A stretch of 64,000 nucleotides of DNA from CAYPHY01 sp964410625 (GCA_964410625.1 CAYPHY010000008.1:107177-171176); one strand, 5' to 3'. Positions 8,893 to 18,297 are shown, counted from the stretch's first letter. Notes: generated by a model from the sequence alone, not told the origin. A program made the numbers and translations.

Positions 8893-10609
8893 CCGCTACC
8901 AACGCCCGTTGCCGTTCGTAGTCCTCATGGCTGTTGGTGCGGACTTCGATCAGGCGTGGGCGGTTGCTGCTGTCGTCGTTGAGGGCTTGATTCAGTGTTC
9001 GCCGGTTCGTTACCAATTGGTAATGTAGCCCGTACATCTCGGCCGCTGGTGCGAAGTCGAGGTCGTGGGGGGTCAGGAAGCGGCGGGTGAAGGGCGGCTC
9101 GAAAGCGGCAATGGGCAGGCGGTGGAAAATGCCCCCGCCGTTGTTGTTAAGCAGGATGATGGTTACATTTCGGCCGCCTAACTCCTTCAGCGCGAAGAGG
9201 CCGTTCATATCGTGGTAAAAGGTGATGTCGCCGACGATAGCAACCAATGGGGCGTCGGCATCGGCCGCGCCAATCCCCAATGCGGTCGAGATGTTGCCGT
9301 CAATACCGCTTGCGCCGCGATTGCCATAGGTGTGGATCGGTTTAGTGGACGGCCGTCCAAACATGTCCACATGGCGCACCGGCAAGCTGTTGCCCATGAA
9401 TAGCCGTGTGTTTGGCGGCATCCAGGCCAGCACATCGGCGACGGCCGTGCCATCAAAGAAAGTATTACCCCGCCATTGATCCAAAGCTTGCCAGCAACTC
9501 GCTTCGAGTGAGGCGATGCTATCTGACCAAGATTTCGACGGTTGATCATCAGTCAATTCTTCGCATAGCGAATTACACAAATCAACCGGATCAGCTTGTA
9601 AGAATAGCTGAACGCGGTGGGTATCGTCGGCCCAACGGCCGTTGGCGCGGATGTGGATTTGCACAGGCGGCTCGGCCAATGTGTCCAGGTAGGTATTCAG
9701 TGGCTTGGAAGTAGGGACAGCCCCAAAGCGCAAGATTAGCTGTGGTTCGGCCGGTAACCTACCCTGCCCGGCGAGATAGAAGTTATAAGCTCCACTAACA
9801 CGGCCGTTTTCCACATGCGGGCCGAAACGCAACCCAGAAAGTGGGTCGGCCAGAATCGGATAGCCCGTCGCCTGCGACAACCGCGTAACGGCCGCCGCAA
9901 ACGCCCCGTCCCGTTGATCCCCCGGCCCACAAACAATCAACCCGCGCTCATGCTGGCGAATTATTCCCGCCAACTCCTGCACCTGTGCCACTGACGGCCG
10001 CATCTCCCCGCGCCAAATCCGCGTCCCTTTCTCCCCTGCCCCTCTGCTCCTCTGCTCCTCTGCCCCGCCGCTCGGCTCCAACGGTGCGCGAAACGGAAAA
10101 TTGAGATGCACCGCCCCCTTGAACAGCCCATCGGCCGTTGCATACGCTCGCACCGCCAATGTTCCCAGATAGCGGTGGACGACGGCCGGAGCGCCGGCGC
10201 TGGGCAAGGCCACATCCACCGACCACAGCACATGGTCGCCAAACAGCTTGATCTGATCAATCGTCTGGTTGGCTCCGCTCTCGCGTAGTTCGTGCGGCCG
10301 ATCAGCGGTCAGTACCAGCAGAGGAACGTGAGAATAGTGGGCTTCGATGATCGCCGGATAGAAGTTGGCAGCGGCCGTGCCGGAGGTGCAGACCATTGCC
10401 ACCGGCCGCTCTGTCGCCATTGCCAACCCCAGCGCGAAGAAGGCGGCCGACCGTTCATCAAGATGACCATATACTTTGATGTCGGGATGGGCGTCAAAAG
10501 CCAGCGTCAACGGCGTCGAACGCGATCCAGGGGCAATACACACCGCCCGCAACCCCGCTCGCGCCAGCCCGTCTACAAATGTCTCTGCCCAGAGGATGTT
10601 GGTATTCAT
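8873..10609 (-). CDS. menD: SEPHCHC synthase MenD, with an in-frame repeat-like insert
   Basis: MenD is a thiamine-diphosphate enzyme that adds a decarboxylated 2-oxoglutarate unit to isochorismate. The 578-residue protein has APGSRSTPL near residue 27, the ThDP glutamate region in LDERSAAFFALG near 50, and GIDGNISTALG with VGDITFYHDMNGL toward the C-terminus. I chose ATG 10609 (MNTNILWAETFVDGL); the frame is open upstream to 10852, but that part reads through repeats. Residues about 181-198 (EEQRSRGAGEKGTR) are low-complexity and resemble the 'ggagcagaggagc' intergenic repeat. The C-terminal AVSSRQ comes from the 'tgcctac' repeat. It is the third gene of the men operon. Confidence 0.93.
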   Translation of the reverse strand: MNTNILWAETFVDGLARAGLRAVCIAPGSRSTPLTLAFDAHPDIKVYGHLDERSAAFFALGLAMATERPVAMVCTSGTAAANFYPAIIEAHYSHVPLLVLTADRPHELRESGANQTIDQIKLFGDHVLWSVDVALPSAGAPAVVHRYLGTLAVRAYATADGLFKGAVHLNFPFRAPLEPSGGAEEQRSRGAGEKGTRIWRGEMRPSVAQVQELAGIIRQHERGLIVCGPGDQRDGAFAAAVTRLSQATGYPILADPLSGLRFGPHVENGRVSGAYNFYLAGQGRLPAEPQLILRFGAVPTSKPLNTYLDTLAEPPVQIHIRANGRWADDTHRVQLFLQADPVDLCNSLCEELTDDQPSKSWSDSIASLEASCWQALDQWRGNTFFDGTAVADVLAWMPPNTRLFMGNSLPVRHVDMFGRPSTKPIHTYGNRGASGIDGNISTALGIGAADADAPLVAIVGDITFYHDMNGLFALKELGGRNVTIILLNNNGGGIFHRLPIAAFEPPFTRRFLTPHDLDFAPAAEMYGLHYQLVTNRRTLNQALNDDSSNRPRLIEVRTNSHEDYERQRALVAAVSSRQ

Positions 10610-10618
10610 AAGTGTGTC

Positions 10619-10735
10619 TTGGTTCGATGGTATATTGGTGTACTGGTATATTGGCTCGATGAATACACTAATACACCAATATACCAATACACCAACCCCT
10701 AATCTCTTAGTCTCCCAGTCTCCCAGTCTCTCCCC
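10619..10735. repeat. 'taccaatataccaatacacc' inverted repeat plus 'ctcccagtctc' repeat
   Basis: Between menF and menD, a 'tggtgtactggtatattgg' half is followed by its complement 'ccaatataccaatacacca'. Then comes 'tctcttagtctcccagtct', part of which encodes the menF C-terminus. Copies of the first family lie at 22832-22876 and about 52000-52030. Copies of the second lie at 22799-22826, 42944-42995 and 63595-63641. Confidence 0.75.
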
Positions 10736-12204
10736 AACAATGCTTCCAACATCGGCCGAAACTTCAACGCCGTCTCTTGCCATTCCCGTTCGGGGAGCGA
10801 GTCGGCGACGATGCCCGCACCGGCATAGAGCCAGGCGCGGCGCTGCTGGCAAACGGCCGAGCGAATGGCGACAGCAAACGCGCCATCAAGCTGGTGGTCA
10901 ATCCAGCCAATGGGGGCGGCATACCAGCCGCGCGGGACGGGTTCGGCCGATTGGATAAAGCCCAACGCTAACTCGCGCGGCGTGCCACCCATCGCCGGAG
11001 TGGGGTGGAGGCTTTCGACTAAAGGCAAGACCCCGTGCGTGTGCCCGGCGCGGAGGCGGCCGTGGATCGGTGTGTAGAGATGTTGAATATTGTTGAGCCG
11101 GTAGACCGTCGGTTCTGCTGGAATGGTTAATGCCTCAACCGTATCGGCCAGCCTGGCGCGGATGGAACGGACGACCAGCTCATGCTCATAGCGGTCTTTG
11201 CTGGAGTTAAATAGCTCCTGGGCGAACTGGTTGTCTTCGGCGGCCGTCTTGCCACGCTTTGCCGAACCGGCCAGCGCCATTGTGGTAATTTGCTCGCCGC
11301 TGACGTTGACCAGCAGCTCTGGGGTTGCGCCCAAGAAAGCATGACCGGGCTGCGGTTCAAAGAGGAAGATGAAGCAGTCGTCGTAGCGACGGCCGAGATA
11401 GGCCAATGCCCCTTCAATGTCAATCTCTTCTTCCTGGCGGATTTCACAGATTCGCGAGAGGACAACTTTCTTTAATGGTCCCTGTCGCATGTGGGCGACG
11501 GCCGCGTTGATCGCTTTCGCCCACTGTTGCTCGGTCATCGGATAGCGAATGTCCCATTCCTTTGATTCAGCGGCTGTTGGCATTGAGGCAGCGGCCGTTT
11601 GCAATTGCACCAGACGCGCTTCCAACGCCACCTTCAACTCCGGCAATATGGCATAGGGGTCTTCATCGGGCGGTAGCAGCGTGTTGATCGTCAGCCAACA
11701 GTCGTCGCCACAACAAGCAAGCTGGTAATGGGGCAAGATGAAGTGGGCGGGATGGAAGGCTGCCCAGGTGTTGTCGGGGGTGAAATCGTCCTGGAAGGCG
11801 AAGCCACCGAAAAGGCGCGGCATCGCCAGGGGCGGGCATTGATCGGGGATGATCTGCGCTTCTCCAGCGGCCGATGTTTCCACATAGGCAATCGTTGCCC
11901 CATCAAAAAGGGCCCGTGCTTGCTCCTGGATAGAGTGAAAGCGGTTGGCTGACCAGCTAAACCGTTCGGCAGCGATCCCAAAACCGGCCAGCGTGATTTG
12001 GGCGGAGAGGGTATCGGCCGCGCCAGGTTGCAAGCCAGGGCGTGCCGGATTGGCCCAGAGAAAGCGGGCATCGCCGCGTGCCTGCCGCAGAAAGTCGGCC
12101 GCGCCGATGCCTTGTGCCGGTAGGCTGAGGCAAACCAACCGGCTCGATGATTCGTCGCTGTCCGCCTCATGTGGAGGGGTGTATGGGCTTGCTTCTTGAA
12201 ACAT
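10699..12204 (-). CDS. menF: Isochorismate synthase MenF
   Basis: This enzyme converts chorismate to isochorismate, the entry step of the classical menaquinone route. The 501-residue protein has a chorismate-binding domain in its C-terminal half: KKVVLSRICEI, ALAGSAKRGKTAAEDN, then ELFNSSKDRYEHELVV, and near the end HPTPAMGGTPRELAL and RGWYAAPIGW. It starts 2 nt after the stop codon of the TetR gene, which points to translational coupling and one transcript. The C-terminal GRDWETGRLRD runs into the 'ctcccagtctc' repeat. Confidence 0.93.
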   Translation of the reverse strand: MFQEASPYTPPHEADSDESSSRLVCLSLPAQGIGAADFLRQARGDARFLWANPARPGLQPGAADTLSAQITLAGFGIAAERFSWSANRFHSIQEQARALFDGATIAYVETSAAGEAQIIPDQCPPLAMPRLFGGFAFQDDFTPDNTWAAFHPAHFILPHYQLACCGDDCWLTINTLLPPDEDPYAILPELKVALEARLVQLQTAAASMPTAAESKEWDIRYPMTEQQWAKAINAAVAHMRQGPLKKVVLSRICEIRQEEEIDIEGALAYLGRRYDDCFIFLFEPQPGHAFLGATPELLVNVSGEQITTMALAGSAKRGKTAAEDNQFAQELFNSSKDRYEHELVVRSIRARLADTVEALTIPAEPTVYRLNNIQHLYTPIHGRLRAGHTHGVLPLVESLHPTPAMGGTPRELALGFIQSAEPVPRGWYAAPIGWIDHQLDGAFAVAIRSAVCQQRRAWLYAGAGIVADSLPEREWQETALKFRPMLEALLGRDWETGRLRD

Positions 12205-12206
12205 GG

Positions 12207-12836
12207 CTAGGCCAATTGCTTTTCATAGCCAACACTTCGCAATAAGAGTGGCAATAAAGTGTGCATGATGCGCTCCGGCTCCGGTTCGCCGGTGGTCACC
12301 CAGCGGATAACCACCTCATAAATCGCCCCCATCCAGGCGTGGGCAACGACTTCGGTGTCCACCGGGGCGATGTCACCGATGTCAATTGCTTCTTGCAAGT
12401 AGCTTTCGATCAGCCGCGCAAAGCGTTCGTTGGTCTCTGCCCGCTTCTTCTCAAAGGCGGTCCCCAGACCGACCGCCTGGACGAGGAGGATTTTGGCCGG
12501 GCGACGGTAACGGCCGAATGTATCCAAACAGGTGGTCAACGCCACCTCAACCCGTCCCATCCCCTGCGGCTGCTTCTCAATCGCCTCGCGCACGCGCCGC
12601 TCAAGCAGGTCGGCAAACTGGTCTACCAGCGCCAGGAAAAGGCGTTCCTTATTGGGAAAGTGGAAGTAGATCGCTCCCTTAGAGGTCTCCGAGCCTTCGA
12701 CGATCTCATCCATGCGCGTGTCGTGGTAGCCCTTGTGCGAAAAAATTTGCAAGGCGGCATCCAAGATACGTTCGCGTGTGGCCTTTGGGTCACGCAAGGT
12801 TGTGGTTTGTGTGTTGTCGCTCTCTATTTTTACCAT
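12207..12836 (-). CDS. TetR-family transcriptional regulator heading the men operon
   Basis: The 209-residue protein has an N-terminal TetR DNA-binding domain: ATRERILDAALQIFSHKGYHDTRMDEIV, then SETSKGAIYFHFPNKERLF. The ligand domain follows and is not specific. Four in-frame starts (TTG 12857, ATG 12848, 12842 and 12836) are close together; 12836 has GGAG 6 nt upstream. It is the promoter-proximal gene of TetR-menF-menD-menB-menE-menH, and a candidate operator lies at 12858-12871. I infer that it represses itself and possibly the whole quinone operon; the ligand is unknown. Confidence 0.85.
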   Translation of the reverse strand: MVKIESDNTQTTTLRDPKATRERILDAALQIFSHKGYHDTRMDEIVEGSETSKGAIYFHFPNKERLFLALVDQFADLLERRVREAIEKQPQGMGRVEVALTTCLDTFGRYRRPAKILLVQAVGLGTAFEKKRAETNERFARLIESYLQEAIDIGDIAPVDTEVVAHAWMGAIYEVVIRWVTTGEPEPERIMHTLLPLLLRSVGYEKQLA

Positions 12837-12857
12837 CGCCATCTCCATTCGGTCCAA

Positions 12858-12871
12858 ACCGACTGGTCAGT
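12858..12871. promoter_or_regulatory. Candidate TetR operator, ACCGAC-TG-GTCAGT
   Basis: An inverted repeat with 5 of 6 matching arm positions (ACCGAC and GTCAGT, 2-bp centre) lies just before the TetR start codons. TetR-family regulators commonly bind short palindromes like this at their own promoters. That this is the site for the neighbouring regulator is an inference. Confidence 0.5.
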
Positions 12872-13015
12872 CTATTCTTATTGTGCATTTTAGCACAATC
12901 AATAGTCTGGTACAATAGCCGATAGCCCACAGTCAGGGAGCCGATAGAAGAATTGTTGGAGTTAAGGAGAAACGATTCCACTCATTATTCGTATAAGTTA
13001 GAAAAGGAGTAATAT

Positions 13016-13924
13016 ATGTTGAGAAAAGTTTTGCCCTGGCTACCGGCGACGATCATCGTTCTGCTGTTTGTGATTGGAATAACGGTTCTCTTACTTGATG
13101 GGATCGCCGGGGTGGCCGCCTGGTATTTGTTACAGACGCTACTACCAGTTATCGGATTTGTTTTTCTGCTTGCTATTGCGCTCTACGCGCTAATTAAACG
13201 CCGTTTTAGCCGAACAATGGGCTTAAATATGCTTGTTTCGGCCGCTGCCCTGCTGCCTATCCTCATGCTGCTCGGTTTATGGCCGGTTGCGTATCCCGCC
13301 AACCGGCAGCGGACGGAACCGGCGGCGACGGTGCGTTTACCGGCCGATGTACCGCTGAAAGTGGGTTGGGGTGGGGACGATGTGCGGATGAATTATCATG
13401 CGTCATCTCCCGATCAACGCTGGGCGTATGACTTTCTGGTAGAACCCTATCTCACCGGCAGCACGGAATTATCGGACTATGGATGTTATGGCGTTCCGGT
13501 TGTTGCGCCAACGGCCGGTCGCATTACCGCCGCCCACGATGGCGAGCCAGAGCAAGTGCCGGGTCAGGTATCGAACAACTTTACGGCTCCGCTGGGAAAC
13601 CATGTGGTTATTGAATTGCCGACCGGCACCTATTTACTCATCGCCCACATGCGCCAGGGGAGTGTGGCTGTGCAAGTCGGCGATATAGTCGAAGAGGGGC
13701 AACGATTGGGCGAATGTGGCAATTCTGGCAACACCAGCGAACCCCACATCCATATCCACCACCAGCTTCAAAACCCTGCCGATTTCCCGGTCAACTTTGC
13801 CAACGGCTTGCCGCTATACTTCCGCGACCATGATGGGCCGCCGATGCCGGAAGGGGGTATCAGCGTCGAAAACGGGGAGATAGTGGCGACCGGTGTGGTG
13901 GTACAGCACCAACCGATAGAGTGA
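13016..13924 (+). CDS. M23-family metallopeptidase with N-terminal membrane segments
   Basis: The 302-residue protein has about three hydrophobic segments in residues 1-100, then a peptidase M23 (LytM/NlpD) domain. Candidate zinc ligands are His in NYHASSPDQRWAYDF and the HIHIHH motif near residue 248; VQVGDIVEEGQRLGECGNSGNTSEPHIHIH is the classic order of this fold. M23 enzymes cut peptidoglycan cross-links or act as activators of amidases. The domain likely faces the cell envelope. ATG 13016 has AAAGGAG at 13003-13009. The gene is divergent from the TetR-men operon. Confidence 0.85.
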   Translation: MLRKVLPWLPATIIVLLFVIGITVLLLDGIAGVAAWYLLQTLLPVIGFVFLLAIALYALIKRRFSRTMGLNMLVSAAALLPILMLLGLWPVAYPANRQRTEPAATVRLPADVPLKVGWGGDDVRMNYHASSPDQRWAYDFLVEPYLTGSTELSDYGCYGVPVVAPTAGRITAAHDGEPEQVPGQVSNNFTAPLGNHVVIELPTGTYLLIAHMRQGSVAVQVGDIVEEGQRLGECGNSGNTSEPHIHIHHQLQNPADFPVNFANGLPLYFRDHDGPPMPEGGISVENGEIVATGVVVQHQPIE

Positions 13925-13931
13925 GAAAGAA

Positions 13932-14004
13932 AAACGCAGAGTCGCAGAGATGCAGAGATGATTAAAATATCTCTGCGTCTCTGTTCCTCTGCGCCTCTGC
14001 GTTA
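13932..14004. repeat. 'cgcagag' near-palindromic repeat, copy 2 (between convergent genes)
   Basis: Iterated cgcagag words are followed, after an AT-rich spacer, by ctctgcg words. The whole can form a long hairpin between the convergent M23 and GNAT genes, where it could end transcription from both sides. Confidence 0.75.
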
Positions 14005-14021
14005 AAAAATACTACTCACGC

Positions 14022-15068
14022 CTAAAACGGCCGCAACCGAGCCATAAAGTAAGCATCATTCCAACGGCCGTCACCAAAGCTATATAACCGCCGCCGCCCT
14101 TCCATCACAAAACCGAGCTTCTCGTAGAGCTGGATGGCAGTGGTGTTATGGGGATAAACTTCTAGCTCAATCCGCCGCAAATTAACCCAATTGTCGGCCA
14201 ACTCGATCATCCCTTCCAACAAACGTTTGCCAACCCCCATCCCCCAGTAATCGGGATGGACGGCCATACCAAAGCCGCCGCTATGGTAGGTGCGCGGGTT
14301 GTCGGAACGGTGGAGGGTGATGTTGCCGACGATACGGCCGTCCACTTCCGCCACCAGCCGGTATAGGTTGGGCATATAGTTGGCGGAGCGTTCGGCAACC
14401 AATGAATATTCCTGGCTGGGTAGCTGGACGAGCGTGCGGACGACGATTGGCAGGCGATAGAATTCATAGATATCGGCCGCGTATTCAGGGCGCATGGTGC
14501 GGATGTGGATGGTTGGCAATGCTCCCTGTGGACGCGGCAACGGCTCATCTTCGGCCGCTGGCGGCGGCGTATAGCCACGCACGCGGCTGAAGACTTCTAT
14601 GTCCTGGAAGCGGCCGTTGCTAAAAACGGCCTGGCGACAGACCCCTTCGAGCGCAAAGCCCGCCTGCTCAACCACGCGGCGGCCGACTTCATCTCCAGCG
14701 ATCAACTGTACTTCCACCCGCCGTAAATCGAGCCAGTTGTCGGCTAAGTCCAGCAAGGCCGCTAATAGTTGCTCGCTCAATTCACTATCGCGGTGATCAG
14801 GGTGGAGCAGCCACTCGGCCATAGCGGCGTGGAAGCGGCGGGGTCGTTGTGTTTGTTGCAACATTCCAAAGCCAACGGCCGTGCCCTTACGCTCGATAAC
14901 CAGCCGGTGTAGTCCTGGCTGTTGCGTCTTTGCCCATTCAACGGTTTCCCCAATTTCGGCAATTGGCATACCGGGGTAGACCGCCAGCGTTGCCGGATCA
15001 TAGGCAATGGCATGGAACGCTTCTGCGTCGCTGGGATGAAACGGCCGAATAGAGAAATGTCTTGTCAT
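14022..15068 (-). CDS. Tandem-domain GNAT acetyltransferase
   Basis: The protein (348 residues) carries two GNAT domains of the RimJ/RimL type. The first covers about residues 1-160 (IRPFHPSDAEAFHAI to VVEQAGFALEGVCRQA). The second covers about 180-348 (IRTMRPEYAADIYEFYRLP to LYEKLGFVMEGRRRLY), with the acetyl-CoA loop HPDYWGMGVGKRLLEG. The loop of the first domain is less canonical, so one active and one structural domain is possible. ATG 15068 is favoured by CAGGAG 6 nt upstream over an in-frame ATG at 15089. The substrate is unknown. Confidence 0.85.
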   Translation of the reverse strand: MTRHFSIRPFHPSDAEAFHAIAYDPATLAVYPGMPIAEIGETVEWAKTQQPGLHRLVIERKGTAVGFGMLQQTQRPRRFHAAMAEWLLHPDHRDSELSEQLLAALLDLADNWLDLRRVEVQLIAGDEVGRRVVEQAGFALEGVCRQAVFSNGRFQDIEVFSRVRGYTPPPAAEDEPLPRPQGALPTIHIRTMRPEYAADIYEFYRLPIVVRTLVQLPSQEYSLVAERSANYMPNLYRLVAEVDGRIVGNITLHRSDNPRTYHSGGFGMAVHPDYWGMGVGKRLLEGMIELADNWVNLRRIELEVYPHNTTAIQLYEKLGFVMEGRRRLYSFGDGRWNDAYFMARLRPF

Positions 15069-15174
15069 AAGAGGCTCCTGAAAATCCATGCTCGTACCGA
15101 TTTTATTGTGGCGTATTGCCTCAAAAGAAATGTTAGCTGAAAAGGGCGTGGTTGCCTCAAAGTTAAGGGATTTG

Positions 15175-18100
15175 TCACCCCTGAACTATTACAGAGCTAT
15201 CTAATTTGGTGGCTAACTCACGGCCGCGTGCGATAAAGTCAGGCAACTCTAATTCGGTGGCCAGGGCCAGTGCTTGCTCATTGAGCACCCGCGCCCCCGC
15301 CAGGTCGCTGCGCCGGTACAAAATCTCCGCTTTGCTCAACAGGGGGGCCAAAGCGTAATAGGGCGCGCCCTGAGCCAACAACACTGGCAGCGCCTGATCA
15401 TAGTAGCGCAAAGCCGTTTCTTCATCCCCTTTGGCCTGGAACACAACAGCCGCTTCAGCCTGGTGGTAAGCAATCCCCCACTGATTACCCAGCTCCGTTT
15501 CAATGATAATGGCGCGGAAGTAACAGTCCAGGCTGCGTTCAAACTCCCCTATCGCCAGCAAAATACTCCCCTGATTGCTCAAGTCTATGGCTAACCCATA
15601 CCGGTTGCCTACCTCCTGGCTTATCTCCATCGCCTGTTGACTGGCAGCTAAGGCTGGCTCGTATTGCCCTAGATGGGCGTATAAAATAGAGAGGTTACCG
15701 GAGACATTGGCCAGCCCCATTTTGTCCTCCACTGCTTCATACAATTCTCGCGCCTGCTCAATAGAGGCTAACGCTTGCGCCACGTCCCCGCGCTCCCAAT
15801 AGACGCCTCCCAGGGAACTATATAGCTGCGCCAGGCCGCCCTTGTGTCCCAGCGCCCGGTGCCAGGGGATGGCCTGCTGGAAATAATGCAACGCCTGGTC
15901 ATAGTCACCGGCCCGCCAACAGACAATGGACATCCGTCGCAATGACTGGGCGAGTGGCTCTAGCTCCCCCGTTGCCTGGTAATACTCAACGGCCCGTTGC
16001 AGGCACGCTTTGGCCTCTTCGAATTGTCCCTCATGGGGCAGCAATTTCCCCAACAGGCTGTAAACGGCCGCCAGCACTCCCTCGTCCTGTCCCGACTGGG
16101 TTTCGGCTATCCGTGCCTGCTCAATCGCCTCCCGGAGCTGTCCCTGTTTTTCCAGGAAAACAGCACGCCAGATGAACAAGGAAGCGAGATTGCCGAAGCG
16201 GTTAATCGCCTGGACGAACATGGCTTCCCCTTCTTGGAGCAGATCGGCCGTCTGGAAAAAGCGGCCCATTCCTTCCAGGCTTCGTTCAATCGCTGCCTCG
16301 TCCTCCTGCTCAATCGCCCATTGCCACGCCTGGCGGATGTTGCTCAGATGGGGCTGCACGGCGGCCACAGCCTGGCGCGGCTGCGGCCCATAAAAGGCTC
16401 GCTCCTGGGCCGCCACCAGCCTCAGGTAATAATCACTGTGCCGCTGTGCCGCCACCACATACTGGCCGGCCGTTTCCCGGCTAACAAACTGGCGCAACAG
16501 TTCGTGCAATTGGTAACGGCCGTCTCGCGGCCGTTGCACCAGCGAACGATCAAACAGCCGCGCCAACGCCAGCGGCGTCGCCTCGGCAACATCCATGGCC
16601 GCTTCCAGGCTAAAAGGGCCACGGAAAACAGCCAACTGCCCTAAGACGGTACGTTCCGCCGGAGCCAACAACTGCCAGGAATAGGCGAAAATGGCGGTCA
16701 TGCTTTGGTGACGCCCCGGTTTATCCTGCGGCGAGAGGGAAAGAAAGTCGAGGCTGCGGCCGATTTCGGTCACAATGGCGCTGCAATCCATTACCCGCAC
16801 CCAGGCGGCCGCCAGTTCCAGAGCCAGCGGCACTCCCTGCGCCAACTGGCAAATCTGGCGCACGGCCGTTTCATTCCCCTCGTTACCCGCTTCCAGCCGG
16901 AAAGCAGGCTCTACCTGGCGCGCCGCTTCCACAAAGAGACGCACGCTGCTATAGGTCAGCAGATCGGCCGCTGCTTCGTCTACCTGTGGGTAATCCAGGC
17001 CGCTGACCACCAGCCGCCGCTCGACCTGTAGTTCCAGTGGCAGTTGCGAAGTAATTAGCAGGCGCAAGCCGGGCGCAGTGGCCAACATCTCGGCCAACAA
17101 GGAGGCACTCCCCACCAGCTGTTCAAAGTTGTCCAGGATCAGCAGGCAGCGCCGCCCGCGCAGGAAGTTGAACAGGCTCTCCTGTGGCTGGCTGCGTGCC
17201 GCTGCGACGATACCGAGGCCGTTCAGCAGAGTGGTCAGCAGTGATTCGGCCGTTTGCACCGCTGTCAGGGAAAAGAAGTAAATGTCATCAACAAAACCGG
17301 CGCGAGCTGCCAACCGTTCACCGGCATGGAGGCTCAGACGCGACTTGCCAATGCCACCCAGCCCCAACAGTGTCAGCAGGCGGCATTCCGGGTCCAGAAA
17401 CAGTTCTTCAATTTGCTGTAGCTCCTGCTGGCGGCCGATAAATGGGGTGAACTGCACCGGGAAATGGTGGAGGAGCGTTGCCCGTCGGCCGCTGGTGACG
17501 GCCGTTTCCCCCCGCTGCGCCGCCTGAATCTGCTGGTAGAGGGCGGTGGTTTCCGCCGATGGTTCCACCCCTAACTCTTCCTGGAGTATGTGGCGGCAGC
17601 TTTCATACTGCGCCAGGGCTTTGCTGTGCTGGCCGACAGCGGCCAGCAGGCGCATCAGCAGCCGGTGGGCTTCTTCACGGAACGGGTCGAGCGCGACGAG
17701 GCGACTGGCGTGAATGAACGCCGCTTCGCTCTCACCACGCTCGGCCAGTGCCGCCGCCAGTTGCCCCAGGGCGTTGCTCGCCTGCTGCTGCAACCTTTCC
17801 CGCCAGAAGAGCAACCACCCCTCAAAAGCGGTGGAATCGGGCAGGCTAAAGCCGGCCAGTAGCTCTCCCTGGTAAAGCGCGGCGGCCAGGCGCAATCGCT
17901 CCAGGCAGTCGTGGCATAGATGCAGATGGCGGTGGGGATGGCCTTCGCAGGCGGCCAGCAGCGTTTGGAACTGGGTCACGTCTACATCGAGCAGCGCCGG
18001 ATCGCACTGCACGGTCTGGCGCGTAATGGTCAAGAAAGCCTGGCTCAGGCCGGGCGAGGGTTCATCGAGCGTTTGTTGCAGCCGGTGGAGGGATTGGCGC

Positions 18101-18297
18101 AAGTTCTTCAGCGCGGTTTGCTCCGGCATTTCCGGCCAGAACAGGCCCGCCAGCGATTGACGTTGGTGCGGCCGTTCCCCTTCCAGCGCCAGGTAAACCA
18201 GCAACGCTCGAATTTTGTCCGTGCGAAAGTGCAGGGGAGCGCGGCCGTCAATCGCTACGGTCGCCGTACCTAAGAGGGTTAATTCTAATCTGTTCAC
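15175..18297 (-). CDS. AfsR/SARP-type regulator with NB-ARC ATPase and TPR domains
   Basis: The 1040-residue regulator has an N-terminal OmpR-like winged helix (1-100) and a BTAD domain (about 105-260). An NB-ARC/STAND ATPase follows, with Walker A GLGGIGKS at 312-319, LLILDNFEQL as Walker B and LLITSQLPL. Residues about 640-1040 are TPR repeats, many starting with A...YQQALxx patterns. STAND regulators oligomerise on ATP binding when the TPR tail meets its signal; the BTAD/winged helix then binds direct repeats. GTG 18297 is the likely start. A perfect tandem 11-mer lies 23-44 bp upstream. It is divergent from the transporter locus and may control it. Confidence 0.9.
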   Translation of the reverse strand: MNRLELTLLGTATVAIDGRAPLHFRTDKIRALLVYLALEGERPHQRQSLAGLFWPEMPEQTALKNLRQSLHRLQQTLDEPSPGLSQAFLTITRQTVQCDPALLDVDVTQFQTLLAACEGHPHRHLHLCHDCLERLRLAAALYQGELLAGFSLPDSTAFEGWLLFWRERLQQQASNALGQLAAALAERGESEAAFIHASRLVALDPFREEAHRLLMRLLAAVGQHSKALAQYESCRHILQEELGVEPSAETTALYQQIQAAQRGETAVTSGRRATLLHHFPVQFTPFIGRQQELQQIEELFLDPECRLLTLLGLGGIGKSRLSLHAGERLAARAGFVDDIYFFSLTAVQTAESLLTTLLNGLGIVAAARSQPQESLFNFLRGRRCLLILDNFEQLVGSASLLAEMLATAPGLRLLITSQLPLELQVERRLVVSGLDYPQVDEAAADLLTYSSVRLFVEAARQVEPAFRLEAGNEGNETAVRQICQLAQGVPLALELAAAWVRVMDCSAIVTEIGRSLDFLSLSPQDKPGRHQSMTAIFAYSWQLLAPAERTVLGQLAVFRGPFSLEAAMDVAEATPLALARLFDRSLVQRPRDGRYQLHELLRQFVSRETAGQYVVAAQRHSDYYLRLVAAQERAFYGPQPRQAVAAVQPHLSNIRQAWQWAIEQEDEAAIERSLEGMGRFFQTADLLQEGEAMFVQAINRFGNLASLFIWRAVFLEKQGQLREAIEQARIAETQSGQDEGVLAAVYSLLGKLLPHEGQFEEAKACLQRAVEYYQATGELEPLAQSLRRMSIVCWRAGDYDQALHYFQQAIPWHRALGHKGGLAQLYSSLGGVYWERGDVAQALASIEQARELYEAVEDKMGLANVSGNLSILYAHLGQYEPALAASQQAMEISQEVGNRYGLAIDLSNQGSILLAIGEFERSLDCYFRAIIIETELGNQWGIAYHQAEAAVVFQAKGDEETALRYYDQALPVLLAQGAPYYALAPLLSKAEILYRRSDLAGARVLNEQALALATELELPDFIARGRELATKLDSSVIVQG

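Noticed and set aside
10610..10852. An N-terminal extension of MenD to 10852
   Set aside because: The extra 81 residues read through repeat sequence and the C-terminal part of menF; family members begin near MNTNILWAETF.
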